64,000 nucleotides of DNA. It comes from Streptomyces sclerotialus (GTDB lineage Bacteria; Actinomycetota; Actinomycetes; Streptomycetales; Streptomycetaceae). Below, piece after piece: positions 19,519 through 28,124 of this stretch; positions within the stretch are counted from its first letter, which is position 1; every line of letters begins with the position of its first letter. The notes under the pieces were generated by a model. The model was given only the letters and a program-made list of their open reading frames with translations. It did not search any database and had not been told where the DNA came from. The DNA is taken from the NCBI GenBank assembly GCA_000719105.1, contig JODX01000017.1:62001-126000 (forward strand), read 5' to 3'. Both the position numbers and the translations under genes were made by a program.

Positions 19519-22341
19519 GTGCGACGGGACCTCGAGGAGCCTGGCAGACCGCGCCCCGACCTGGTCGTCGGCCGGGAGGAGCTGCTGAGCGGAGCGCGGG
19601 AGCAGCTGTCGCGGGGCGGGAGCGTCCTCGTGCACGGCCCGGCGGGAATCGGTAAATCGACTTTGCTGCGTGCCCTGGCCGCGGAATACGCCGACGGGGC
19701 GCGCACGGTGCTGCGCTGCTCGGCCACCGAGTCCGAATCCCATCTGCCGTTCCTGGCCCTGGCCGACCTGCTCGGCCTGGTCGCGGACGAGGTGTCCGAC
19801 CGGCTGCCCGCCCCGCAGCGCGACGCCCTGGAGTCGGCGCTCACCGGCCGCGGCGAGTCCACCCTCCAGCGCGACGGCCTCGCCCTGCGGCTCGCCGTGC
19901 TGTCCACCCTGCGGGCCCTCGCCGCCAAGGGCCCCGTCCTCATCGTCGCCGACGACCTCCAGTGGCTGGACTCGGCCAGTGCCGAACTGCTGGGGTTCGC
20001 CGCCCGGCGGCTCGGTGAGCTGCCGGTCCGCATGCTGTGTGCCGTGCGCACCGAAACGGAGCGCGGCGGGCAGGAGCAGGACCGTCATCTACGCGCGTTG
20101 CCCCCGGACACCCGTACCGTCCGGGTCAACCCGCTCACCCGGGCGCAGGTGGCCGAACTGCTCGGCCACCGCGGCTACACGGACCTCCCCCGTTCCACGG
20201 TGCGGGACATCCACCGCACCAGCGGCGGCAACCCGCTGTTCGCGCTGGAGCTCGGCCGCGCCCTCGCCGAGGGTCCGACCCCGCCGCGCCCCGGTGAGCC
20301 GCTGCCCGTGCCCACCTCGCTGCGGGCGCTCGTACTGAACCGGCTGGACATGCTGTCCGCCGAGGCCCGCCGCACCCTGCTGGTCGCGAGCGCCGGCGCG
20401 CGCCCCACGCTGGCCCTGCTGCACGCGGCCGGCCGGGAGAACGCCGAGGCGGAGACCGCGCAGGCCGTCGCGCTCGGCCTGCTCGCCCCCGAACGGGAGG
20501 GGCCGGGCGTACGGTTCGCGCATCCCCTGGTGTCGGCGGCCCTGTACGCGGAGGCCGGCGCGGCGGAGCGGCGCGCGGCCCACGCCGCGCTCTCCACGGC
20601 CGCCTCCGATCCCATCGAGCGCGCCCGGCACCTGGCCCTCGCCAGCACCGGTACCCATCCCGCGGTCGCCGAGCGGCTCGGCGAGGCGGCGGCCGCGGCC
20701 CGGGACCGGGGTGCGCCCTCCGTCGCCGCGGAACTGGGTCTGCTGGCCGCCCGGCACACCCCGGCCGACGCCGTGCCCGGACCGGACGGGCGGAACGGGC
20801 GGCGGCTCCAGGCGGCCGAGGACGCGCTGACCGCCGGCGAGAACGACCTCGCCCGGGACATCGCCCGGGACGTGCTCGGCCTGGCCACCGAACCCGCCGA
20901 CCGGGTACGGGCCTGGATCGTGGTGATCGAGGCGGCCGGCCAGTCCATAGCCGAGGTCGACGCCGTCTTCCCGCAGGCCCTCGCGGACGCGGGCGACGAT
21001 CCGGGGCTGCTCGCCCTGGTCCGGTACCAGCTCGCCTGGCGGGCCCTGGTCGTGGAGGGCGACTTCGCCGAGTGCCGCGAGGAGGCCGCGCACGCCGCAC
21101 GGCTGGCGGAGCGGGCCGGCACCCGCCGCACGGAGCTGATGGCGCTCGCCCTGCAGGCGCAGACCGAGACGCTGATGGGTCATCCGGACGCGCCCGCCAC
21201 CATCAAGCGGGCGCTGAAGGAGCCCCAGGACCCCCAGGTGTCGTGCCACCACAACGGCGCCGGCTCGGCCCGTTTCCGCTGGCTGATCATGAGCGACCGG
21301 CTCGCCGAGGCCCGCACCACCATCACCGCGCTGCTGCGCGAGGTCCGCCGGCGCGGCATGGTCGAGAGCGAGGTGCACTTCCTGCGCGGGCTCGCCGAGA
21401 CCGAGCTGCGCGCCGGGCACTGCGGCCGGGCCCTCGACCTCGCCCGGGAGAGCCTGCGCCTGGCCCGGGACTCCGGGATCGGCGAGGGCGCCTCCGCCAT
21501 GCAGACCTCGTACGCGGAGGCGTCCGGCGGTGCGGTGGACCGGGCGATGGCGCTGGCCCGGGAGGCGGTGCGGCACGCGGAGGGGGACGGCGACCTGATG
21601 TACCTCTCGCTCGCCCTCGGGGCCCTGGGGCACGCGCAGTTGGTGAGCGGGGACGCGGCGGGTGCCGTCCGGTCCCTGCGGCGGGTGCGGGAGCTGGAGG
21701 AGAGCCTCAAGGTCACCGATCCCGCGCGCGGGCGCCGGCAGGGCGACCTGGCGGAGGCGCTGGTGCGCGCCGGAGAGCTCACGGAGGCCCAGGACGTCGT
21801 CGACACCGCACGGGCGCGCGCGCTGCGGCTGGGGCGCGAGAGCATGGTCGCCGTGCTGGACCGGGCCGAGGCACTGGTGAAGGCCGCGCGCGGGGAACGG
21901 GAGGCGGCCGCCCGGCAGTTGACGTATGTCCAGGACCGGCTGGGCAAGCTGGGGCACGGCCTGGAGGAGGCACGGACCGCGTACGCCCTGGCCGGGCTGC
22001 GTGCACAGCGCTCGGGCCCGGCGTCGTACGACGAGGCGGTCCGTCTCTTCCGCCGCTGCCGGGCCCTGCCCTGGCTGCGGCAGGCCGAACGGGCGGCCGT
22101 CGCCCCGGCACCGCTCCCGCAGCAGACCGCCGCCGCACCGGACGCGCTCGCCGTCCTCGCCGCGACGGAACGCCAGGTCGCCGAACTCGTCATGGAGGGC
22201 GCGACCAACCGGGAGATCGCCGGGCGGCTGTTCATCAGCGTCAAGACGGTCGAGGCGACCCTGACCCGGGTGTACCGGAAGCTGGGGATCCGGTCGCGGG
22301 TGGACATCGTGCGGCTGGCTGCGGGACACCGTACGTCCTGA
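19519..22341 (+). CDS. LAL-type LuxR-family transcriptional regulator (AAA ATPase + HTH)
   Basis: This large regulator of about 940 residues begins with an AAA/STAND ATPase: LVVGREELLSGAREQL, the Walker A motif VHGPAGIGKSTLLRAL, and the Walker B motif VLIVADDLQWLDSAS. A long middle part is rich in Ala/Leu helical repeats. It ends in a LuxR HTH, ATERQVAELVMEGATNREIA followed by GRLFISVKTVEATLTRVYRKLGI. The GTG at 19519 has GAGGGGAG nine bases upstream. An in-frame ATG at 19498 has no Shine-Dalgarno, so the GTG is preferred. A TAATAT hexamer at about 19478-19483 may be a -10 box. LAL regulators act on carbon use, stress or antibiotic genes; the target here is unknown, and the divergent acyl-CoA ligases are the first candidates. 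Confidence 0.9.
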   Translation: MRRDLEEPGRPRPDLVVGREELLSGAREQLSRGGSVLVHGPAGIGKSTLLRALAAEYADGARTVLRCSATESESHLPFLALADLLGLVADEVSDRLPAPQRDALESALTGRGESTLQRDGLALRLAVLSTLRALAAKGPVLIVADDLQWLDSASAELLGFAARRLGELPVRMLCAVRTETERGGQEQDRHLRALPPDTRTVRVNPLTRAQVAELLGHRGYTDLPRSTVRDIHRTSGGNPLFALELGRALAEGPTPPRPGEPLPVPTSLRALVLNRLDMLSAEARRTLLVASAGARPTLALLHAAGRENAEAETAQAVALGLLAPEREGPGVRFAHPLVSAALYAEAGAAERRAAHAALSTAASDPIERARHLALASTGTHPAVAERLGEAAAAARDRGAPSVAAELGLLAARHTPADAVPGPDGRNGRRLQAAEDALTAGENDLARDIARDVLGLATEPADRVRAWIVVIEAAGQSIAEVDAVFPQALADAGDDPGLLALVRYQLAWRALVVEGDFAECREEAAHAARLAERAGTRRTELMALALQAQTETLMGHPDAPATIKRALKEPQDPQVSCHHNGAGSARFRWLIMSDRLAEARTTITALLREVRRRGMVESEVHFLRGLAETELRAGHCGRALDLARESLRLARDSGIGEGASAMQTSYAEASGGAVDRAMALAREAVRHAEGDGDLMYLSLALGALGHAQLVSGDAAGAVRSLRRVRELEESLKVTDPARGRRQGDLAEALVRAGELTEAQDVVDTARARALRLGRESMVAVLDRAEALVKAARGEREAAARQLTYVQDRLGKLGHGLEEARTAYALAGLRAQRSGPASYDEAVRLFRRCRALPWLRQAERAAVAPAPLPQQTAAAPDALAVLAATERQVAELVMEGATNREIAGRLFISVKTVEATLTRVYRKLGIRSRVDIVRLAAGHRTS

Positions 22342-22486
22342 CCTCCCCGATACGAGTCCGACGTTCCGGCCGTTCCCGTGACGGCCGTTCCCGTTCCGAC
22401 CGGCCTGCCGGGGTCAGCCTAGGTTCGAACCGGGCAAGGGGTCATCGAGGGTTTTCCCTGGCCAACTTCCTTAGGGGAATCCCCCC

Positions 22487-22516
22487 TTGGGAGGTGACCG
22501 GCGTCACTCCTAGCTT
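22487..22516 (+). promoter_or_regulatory. Candidate promoter of the trypsin gene
   Basis: TTGGGA (22487-22492) and TAGCTT (22511-22516), separated by 18 bp, resemble the actinomycete vegetative promoter pattern TTGACR/TAGRRT. The implied transcript has a leader of roughly 130 nt containing the stem-loop that follows. Confidence 0.45.
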
Positions 22517-22540
22517 GAGGACGTGCCGCTCGCCAGGGCA

Positions 22541-22600
22541 CACGGAACCAGCACCTCCCCCTCTCCCCTTCCCCACCGAGGGGGCACCGCCGGTTCCGTG
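22541..22600 (+). promoter_or_regulatory. Stem-loop in the 5' leader of the trypsin mRNA
   Basis: CACGGAACC (22541-22549) pairs with GGTTCCGTG (22592-22600). An inner arm, CACCTCCCCCTC, pairs with GAGGGGG.AC, giving a long hairpin that ends 55 bp before the start codon. It may stabilise the mRNA or act in attenuation. Confidence 0.45.
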
Positions 22601-22655
22601 CACCACCCTCACCTGCGCGACCCCCACCGGCAACCCCCCACGAACGGAGACCCCT

Positions 22656-23447
22656 GTGTTCGGGTTCAACCGCGCCAAGAAGACCGTCGTCGCCGCCGCC
22701 GCGACCGCCGCCGCCGCGGCGGCCACGCTGCTCGGCGCCCCCTCCGCGGTCGCCGCCCCCCAGCCCATTGTCGGTGGCACGACCACCACCGCGAGCGCGT
22801 ACCCGTACGTCATGCAGATCACCAACGCCTCGCAGTCCCAGTTCTGCGGCGGCACCCTGGTCGCGGCCAACAAGGTCGTCACGGCCGCCCACTGCATGGT
22901 CGGGAGAACCACCAGCAGCACCCGTGTCGTCGGCGGCCGCACCTACCGCAACGGCACCAACGGCACGGTCTCCCAGGTCAGCAAGATATGGATCCACCCG
23001 AGCTACACGTCGGCCACCCGGGGCTACGACGTGGCGGTGCTGACCCTGTCGACGTCGATGCCGTACACCACGGCGCCATACGTCTCCTCGTCCCAGACCG
23101 GCGTGTACGCGGCCGGCACCACCGCCCGCATCCTCGGCTGGGGCACCACCTCCTCCAACGGCAGCTCCTCCAACCAGCTGCGCACGGCGACCGTCCCGAC
23201 CGTGTCCGACAGCAGCTGTTCCTCCTCCTACGGCTCGTCGTTCAAGGCGAGCGACATGGTGTGCGCCGGATACTCCTCCGGCGGCGTGGACACCTGCCAG
23301 GGCGACAGCGGCGGTCCCCTGATGATCGGGGGCGTTCTGGCAGGCATCACTTCCTGGGGCAACGGCTGTGCGGCGGCCGGCTACCCGGGTGTCTACACCC
23401 GGCTGACGACCTTCTCGAGCCTCGTCACCCAGCAGATCAGCTCCTGA
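22656..23447 (+). CDS. Secreted trypsin-like serine protease
   Basis: This 263-residue chymotrypsin-fold protease has a signal peptide of about 36 residues (KKTVVAAAATAAAAAATLLG...AVAAP). The mature enzyme probably starts at IVGGTTTTASAYPYV, the usual activation sequence. The catalytic triad is visible as TAAHC, the Asp in YDVAVL and the Ser in GDSGGP. The Asp in DTCQGDSGGP is at the S1 position that gives trypsin specificity for Arg/Lys. Cysteines are placed as in S. griseus trypsin. The start is a GTG at 22656 with GGAGA upstream. There is almost no pro-region, so control by a separate inhibitor (Leu/SSI type) may be needed. Confidence 0.95.
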   Translation: MFGFNRAKKTVVAAAATAAAAAATLLGAPSAVAAPQPIVGGTTTTASAYPYVMQITNASQSQFCGGTLVAANKVVTAAHCMVGRTTSSTRVVGGRTYRNGTNGTVSQVSKIWIHPSYTSATRGYDVAVLTLSTSMPYTTAPYVSSSQTGVYAAGTTARILGWGTTSSNGSSSNQLRTATVPTVSDSSCSSSYGSSFKASDMVCAGYSSGGVDTCQGDSGGPLMIGGVLAGITSWGNGCAAAGYPGVYTRLTTFSSLVTQQISS

Positions 23448-23468
23448 GGCACAACCTCGGGTACGACC

Positions 23469-23510
23469 GGGGGCGTTGCGGGCCGGCCACGAGCGGCCCG
23501 CAACGCCCCC
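23469..23510 (+). terminator. Terminator of the trypsin gene
   Basis: A perfect 17-bp stem (arms 23469-23485 and 23494-23510) with an 8-nt loop is followed by TTT. It lies 22 bp after the stop codon and is the best-formed terminator in the window. Confidence 0.88.
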
Positions 23511-23553
23511 TTTCCATGCGCTTCACACCCCGGCCTGTAGTAGCACCTCGTAG

Positions 23554-23570
23554 TTGCAACTAATATGCAA
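23554..23570 (+). promoter_or_regulatory. Nur box (nickel-responsive) upstream of nikA
   Basis: TTGCAA-CTAAT-ATGCAA matches the Nur-box described for S. coelicolor (tTGCaa-N5-ttGCAA) at all but one base. It lies 51 bp before the nikA start codon, inside an AT-rich promoter region. Nur is a nickel-binding Fur-family repressor of nickel uptake and of sodF. The match, together with the five-gene importer that follows, supports a nickel transporter. Confidence 0.8.
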
Positions 23571-23620
23571 CAGCGCTTGATCCATAACAGATGTAACAGC
23601 AGTACCAGGGGTGTGAGGTC

Positions 23621-25216
23621 ATGACGGTCCGACGGATACGGAGAGCCGCCGCCGCGGCGGCGGTGATCGGCACGCTCGCCGCCTGCTCGGCACCGAGCAG
23701 CGGCGGGGGTGGCGCGGGCGGCGACGCGTCCGCCGACTCCGTGGTGATCGGGGTGCCGTGGGAGCCGGACACCCTCAGCCCGCTGCTCGGCTACGGCAAG
23801 GACGGCAACTCCAAGATCTTCGACGGTCTGCTCGCCCTGGACGCCGACCAGAAGCTGACGCCCGCCCTCGCGAGCGCGCTGCCCGAGGTGGGCGACGACG
23901 GCCGGACGTACACCTACACCCTGCGCGACGGCGTGAAGTTCAGCGACGGCGAACCGCTGACCTCCGCCGACGTCGTCTACACCTACGAGACCGTCCTCGA
24001 CGAGAAGACGAACAACACGGCCCGCAGCGAACTGGACGCGGTCGAGGAGGTGCGGGCGGAGGGCGAGGACAAGGTCGTCTTCACGCTCGAGTACCCCTAC
24101 GCGGCGTTCGCCGCGCGCACCGTCCTGCCCATCGTCCCCGAGCACATCGCGGGCGAGCAGGACCCGAACACCGGCTCGTTCAACACCGAGCCGATCGGCA
24201 CCGGCCCGTACGTCCTCACCGGCTGGAGCAAGGGCGAGAAGCTCACCTTCGAGGCCAACCCCGACTACTGGGGCGGCGCGCCGAAGGTGGAGAAGCTGAC
24301 CATGTCGATCATCAAGGACGACGATGTGCGCGCCACCCGGCTGCGCTCCGGCGACCTCGACGGCGCGGTCCTCCCGCCCAACCTCGCCGCGACCTTCAAG
24401 GACGACAAGCAGAAGGTGACCTACGAGGCCAAGTCCTACGACTACCGCGCCGTCACCCTGCCCACGGCGAACGAGGTCACCGGCGACCTCGCGATCCGGC
24501 AGGCCCTCGACGCCGCCGTGGACCGCGAGACCATGGTCGAGCAGATCCTCGACGGCGCCGGCAGCCCGGCGTACGGGCCGCTGCCCGGCAACGATCCCTG
24601 GTTCGCGAAGGGTGTCGAGCGCGAACAGGACCTGGACGAGGCGAAGCGGATCCTGGACCGGGCCGGCTGGAAGGCCGGCAAGGACGGCATCCGGGCCAAG
24701 GACGGGCTGCGGGCCTCGTTCACCCTCTTCTCCCCCTCCGGTGACAAGCTCCGCCAGGAACACGCCCTCGCCTACGCCTCCGACGCCAAGAAGGCCGGCA
24801 TCGAGGTGAAGGTGGAGAGCGCCACCTGGGAGGTCATCGAGCCGCGGATGGGGGAGGACGCGGTCCTCGCGGGCGGCGGCAGCACGGGCGACCCCGACTT
24901 CGGCCTGTACACCACGCTCCACTCCTCCCTCGCGGGCAACGGGTTCAACAACATGGCCCGGTACGACAACCCGGCGGTGGACGAGGCGCTGGACACCGCC
25001 CGCCGCAGCCAGGACGGCGAGGACCGCAAGGCCGCCTACGACACGGTCCAGCGGGAACTCGCGAAGGACCCCGGCTACACCTTCCTCACCCACATCGACC
25101 ACATCTACGTGCTCGCCGACCGCTGGGACGGGCTGACCACCCAGGTCGAGCCGCACGAGCACGGCTTCGCCAGCGGCCCGTGGTGGAACCTCGAGGACTG
25201 GCAGCCGAAGAAGTGA
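23621..25216 (+). CDS. nikA: ABC importer substrate-binding lipoprotein (probable nickel)
   Basis: This 531-residue family-5 solute-binding protein has the lipobox LAAC at residues 19-22, so it is membrane-anchored outside the cell. SBP_bac_5 blocks are present: ADSVVIGVPWEPDTLSPL, FDGLLALDADQKLTPALA, LRDGVKFSDGEPLTSADV and NPDYWGGAPKVEKL. The family also binds peptides, so nickel specificity is inferred from the Nur box and gene order; the NikA/DppA split cannot be read from motifs alone. Several His lie near the C-terminus (THIDHIYV, EPHEHGFA), which could contact a metal complex. GTGAGGTC precedes the ATG. The stop overlaps the nikB start. Confidence 0.87.
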   Translation: MTVRRIRRAAAAAAVIGTLAACSAPSSGGGGAGGDASADSVVIGVPWEPDTLSPLLGYGKDGNSKIFDGLLALDADQKLTPALASALPEVGDDGRTYTYTLRDGVKFSDGEPLTSADVVYTYETVLDEKTNNTARSELDAVEEVRAEGEDKVVFTLEYPYAAFAARTVLPIVPEHIAGEQDPNTGSFNTEPIGTGPYVLTGWSKGEKLTFEANPDYWGGAPKVEKLTMSIIKDDDVRATRLRSGDLDGAVLPPNLAATFKDDKQKVTYEAKSYDYRAVTLPTANEVTGDLAIRQALDAAVDRETMVEQILDGAGSPAYGPLPGNDPWFAKGVEREQDLDEAKRILDRAGWKAGKDGIRAKDGLRASFTLFSPSGDKLRQEHALAYASDAKKAGIEVKVESATWEVIEPRMGEDAVLAGGGSTGDPDFGLYTTLHSSLAGNGFNNMARYDNPAVDEALDTARRSQDGEDRKAAYDTVQRELAKDPGYTFLTHIDHIYVLADRWDGLTTQVEPHEHGFASGPWWNLEDWQPKK

Positions 25217-26205
25217 GAGCCAGCCGCTGGCCGGACATGGCGCGGCTGGCGGGGCGGCGGCTGCTGTTCGCCGCCCCCGTCCTCCTCGTCGTCACGTTCG
25301 GCGTCTTCGCGATCGCCGCCGCATCCCCGTTCGACCCCGTCAAGGCGTACGCGGGCACCGCCGCCCTCGGCGCCGACCAGGAGACCCTGGACCGGCTGCG
25401 GGCCAACCTGGGTGTGGACGAGCCCTTCGTCACCCGCTGGTGGCACTGGCTGACGTCCGCGCTCACCGGCGACCTCGGCCACTCCGCCGTGCTGCGGCAG
25501 CCGGTCACCCAGGTCATCGGCGAACGCCTCGTCTGGTCCGCGCTGCTGTGCGCGGTCGCCTTCACCATGGCCGTCCTCGTCGGCACGCTCCTCGGCGTCC
25601 TCGCCGCCCGCCGCCCCGGCGGCCCGCTCGACCGGGCCGTCACCTCGCTGTCGTACACCCTGGAGGCCGCGCCGGTCTTCTGGGTCGCGCTGCTCGCCGT
25701 CTGGCTGTTCGCGCTCCAGCTGGACGTGCTCCCGGCCGGGGGCCTCACCGACACGGCCAGCGAACAGGTCACCTTCGGGCAGGTGGCGAGCCACATCGTG
25801 CTCCCCGCCGGCGTGCTCGCCGTCTCCCAGCTGCCCTGGTTCACGCTGTACGTACGGCAGGGCGTCGGGGACGCGCTGGCCGAGGACCCCGTGCGCGGCG
25901 CCCGGGCCCGGGGGCTGAGCGAGCGCACCGTGCTCCTCGGCCACGCGCTGCGCTCCGGGCTGCTGCCGGTGCTCACACTGATCGGTTCCCGCGTGCCCGA
26001 GCTGATCACCGGCGCGCTGCTGGTGGAGAGCGTGTTCAGCTGGCCGGGTATCGCCGCGGCCACCGTGGAGGCGGCGACCGCCGTCGACTTCCCGCTGCTG
26101 GCCGCCCTGACCGTCCTGGCCACGGCCGCCGTACTGGCCGGCAATCTGCTCGCGGACCTGCTGTACGGCCTGTTCGACCCGAGGGTGAAGTTCGATGACA
26201 TGTGA
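25213..26205 (+). CDS. nikB: ABC importer permease (NikB type)
   Basis: This is a 330-residue inner-membrane permease of the DppB/OppB/NikB family with about six helices. The N-terminal LLFAAPVLLVVTFGVFAIAA helix is followed by a periplasmic loop ending RANLGVDEPFVTRWWHWL. The coupling (EAA) loop is RQGVGDALAEDPVRGARARG, followed by LSERTVLLGHALRSGLLPVL. The last helix region is SVFSWPGIAAATVEAA. The GTG at 25213 overlaps the nikA stop as GTGA; an upstream ATG at 25180 lies inside nikA and is less likely. It pairs with NikC to form the channel. Confidence 0.9.
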   Translation: MRASRWPDMARLAGRRLLFAAPVLLVVTFGVFAIAAASPFDPVKAYAGTAALGADQETLDRLRANLGVDEPFVTRWWHWLTSALTGDLGHSAVLRQPVTQVIGERLVWSALLCAVAFTMAVLVGTLLGVLAARRPGGPLDRAVTSLSYTLEAAPVFWVALLAVWLFALQLDVLPAGGLTDTASEQVTFGQVASHIVLPAGVLAVSQLPWFTLYVRQGVGDALAEDPVRGARARGLSERTVLLGHALRSGLLPVLTLIGSRVPELITGALLVESVFSWPGIAAATVEAATAVDFPLLAALTVLATAAVLAGNLLADLLYGLFDPRVKFDDM

Positions 26206-27094
26206 CGCTCCTGCCGCCGGGAGGACCGGCGAGGGCGGACGGTGGCGGTCGTACGGCACCGGGCGCCGCTCCACCCGCACGGTCCGGGTCCGCGTCTCCG
26301 CCGCGCTGCTGGCGGTGACCGTTCTCGCCGTGCTCCTCGTCCCGCCGCTGGTCCAGCTCGACCAGCAGGCCGTCGACCTCGCCGCCAAGCTGCAGCCGCC
26401 GAGCTGGTCCCATCCCTTCGGCACCGACCAGCTCGGACGGGATCTGCTGCTGCGCTGCGTCTACGGGCTGCGGGTCTCCCTGCTCGTCGGCCTGGTGGCG
26501 GCGCTCGTGGCGACCGTGATCGGCACCGCGGTCGGGGCGGCCGCCGGGGCCCTGGGCGGCTGGGCCGACCGGTGCGTGATGCGGGTGGTGGACACCCTGT
26601 CGTCCGTACCGCATCTGCTGCTCGGCATCTTCGTCGTCGCCCTGTTCCGGCCGGGTGTCGTGCCGGTGGCGGTGTCGGTCGCCGCCACGCACTGGCTGTC
26701 GACCGCGCGGATCGTGCGCGCCGAGGTGCTGTCGCTGCGCTCCCGCCCGTACATCGACGCCGCCGTCTCCGGGGGCGCCTCGCGGTGGCGGGTCACGGTA
26801 CGGCACCTGCTGCCCGCCGTACTGCCGCAGGCCGCGCTCGCCGCCGTCCTCATGGTGCCGCACGCCATGTGGCACGAGTCGGCGCTGTCGTTCCTCGGTC
26901 TCGGGCTGCCCGCCCACATGGCGAGCCTCGGCAACCTGATCCAGGACGCGCGGGGCTCGCTGCTGGCCGGCCAGTGGTGGCCGACCCTCTTCCCCGGCCT
27001 GTTCATCATCGTCCCGACCCTCGCCCTCGCCGGTCTCGCCGGAGCCTGGCGGGAGCGGATCAATCCACGGCGCCGATCGGAGCTGATGCTGTGA
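26195..27094 (+). CDS. nikC: ABC importer permease (NikC type)
   Basis: This 299-residue permease of the DppC/NikC family has a polar N-terminus, a first helix (SAALLAVTVLAVLLVPPLV) and the typical HPFGTDQLGRDLLLRCVYG motif after it. The coupling loop AEVLSLRSRPYIDAAVSGGA and the final block HESALSFLGLGLPAHMASLG are also present. The ATG at 26195 overlaps nikB by 11 bp. Its 3' end lies in the first copy of a 23-bp duplication that separates it from nikD. Confidence 0.9.
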   Translation: MTCDAPAAGRTGEGGRWRSYGTGRRSTRTVRVRVSAALLAVTVLAVLLVPPLVQLDQQAVDLAAKLQPPSWSHPFGTDQLGRDLLLRCVYGLRVSLLVGLVAALVATVIGTAVGAAAGALGGWADRCVMRVVDTLSSVPHLLLGIFVVALFRPGVVPVAVSVAATHWLSTARIVRAEVLSLRSRPYIDAAVSGGASRWRVTVRHLLPAVLPQAALAAVLMVPHAMWHESALSFLGLGLPAHMASLGNLIQDARGSLLAGQWWPTLFPGLFIIVPTLALAGLAGAWRERINPRRRSELML

Positions 27095-27140
27095 CCAGCC
27101 CCAAGTGTTCGAGTGTGCGATCGGAGCCGATGCCGTGACC
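27074..27140 (+). repeat. 23-bp duplication at the nikC/nikD junction
   Basis: The 23-mer at 27074-27096 recurs at 27118-27140 with two T-to-C differences. Copy 1 contains the nikC stop codon and a CTGTGACC sequence, and copy 2 contains the nikD start GTGACC with its GGAG site. The period is 44 bp. It looks like a duplication that split an ancestral overlapping GTGA junction. Confidence 0.75.
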
Positions 27141-28124
27141 GAGCGAACCCCCGTGCTGTCGGTGCGCGGACTGTCGGTGCGCTTCCTCATGCCGGGCGGG
27201 CGCCGCGTCGCCGCCGTCACCGACGCGCACTTCGACGTGGCGCCCGGCGAATGCCTCGCTCTGATCGGCGAGAGCGGTTGCGGCAAGTCCGTGCTCGCCT
27301 CCGCCCTCCTCGGCCTGCTGCCCGCCAACGCCCAGAGCGCGGGCAGCGCCCGCCTCGGCGACCTCGACCTGCTCACCGCCGACGAGAGGACTCTCGGCCG
27401 TACCGTACGGGGCCGCCTGATCGGTCTCGTACCGCAGAGCCCCGCCGCGCACCTGACCCCCGTACGCACCATCCGCTCCCAGCTGGAGGAGACGGTCGCG
27501 GCGCTGACGGGTGCCCGGGGCCGTGCCGCCGTACGGGCCGCGGCGCGGGCGGCGGCCGACCGCGTCGCCTTCCCCGCCGGCCATCTCGACCGCCATCCGC
27601 ACGAACTCTCCGGCGGCCTCGCCCAGCGCGCCGCCACCGCGCTCGCCCTCGTCGGCGACGCGCCCCTGCTGCTCGCCGACGAACCGACCACCGGGCTCGA
27701 CCGGGACCTGGTGGACCGCACGGTCGACGAACTGCGGCGGCACGTCGACGCGGGCCCGGACGCCGCCGACGGGAACGGACCCGGCCGCGGCCTGCTGATG
27801 ATCACCCACGATCTGGCGGCGGCGGAACGCATCGCCGACCGGGTCGCCGTGATGTACGCGGGCCGCATCGTCGAACTGACCGACGCCCGCGGCTTCTTCG
27901 GCTCCCCCGGCCCCCGCCACCCGTACGGCCGCGGCCTGCTCCGGGCCCTGCCCGACCGCGCTTTCACCCCCATCCCCGGGATGCCCCCGGAACTGGGCGA
28001 CCTCCCGACGGGCTGCGCCTTCGCACCGCGCTGCGACCTGGCCACCGATGCCTGCGCCACCCTGCCCCCGGTCACCGGCGGCCTCGCCTGCCACCACCCC
28101 GTCACGGAGGACGCCCGTGTCTGA
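27135..28124 (+). CDS. nikD: ABC importer ATP-binding protein (NikD type)
   Basis: This 329-residue ATPase of the oligopeptide/nickel group has Walker A GESGCGKSVLASALLG, the Q-loop region LVPQSPAAHLTPV, signature HELSGGLAQRAATALAL, Walker B PLLLADEPTTGLD and the H-loop ITHDLAAA. The C-terminal extension GCAFAPRCDLATDACATLPP is the Cys-rich oligo_HPY domain typical of Opp/Dpp/Nik ATPases, which can hold an Fe-S cluster. The GTG at 27135 is preferred because GGAG lies eight bases upstream. Confidence 0.9.
   Translation: MTERTPVLSVRGLSVRFLMPGGRRVAAVTDAHFDVAPGECLALIGESGCGKSVLASALLGLLPANAQSAGSARLGDLDLLTADERTLGRTVRGRLIGLVPQSPAAHLTPVRTIRSQLEETVAALTGARGRAAVRAAARAAADRVAFPAGHLDRHPHELSGGLAQRAATALALVGDAPLLLADEPTTGLDRDLVDRTVDELRRHVDAGPDAADGNGPGRGLLMITHDLAAAERIADRVAVMYAGRIVELTDARGFFGSPGPRHPYGRGLLRALPDRAFTPIPGMPPELGDLPTGCAFAPRCDLATDACATLPPVTGGLACHHPVTEDARV

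Larger units (their letters stand above)
22342..22655. other. Intergenic region and 5' leader of the secreted protease
   Basis: These 314 bases carry a direct repeat of CGGCCGTTCCCGT (about 22366 and 22382), a 10-bp palindrome GGTTCGAACC near 22421, the protease promoter at about 22487-22516 and the leader stem at 22541-22600. No small gene is supported. Confidence 0.5.

Noticed and set aside
22415..22440. tRNA-like T-arm sequence GGTTCGAACC
   Set aside because: The flanks do not form a 5-bp T stem, and no acceptor, D or anticodon stem can be built around it; it is just a short palindrome.
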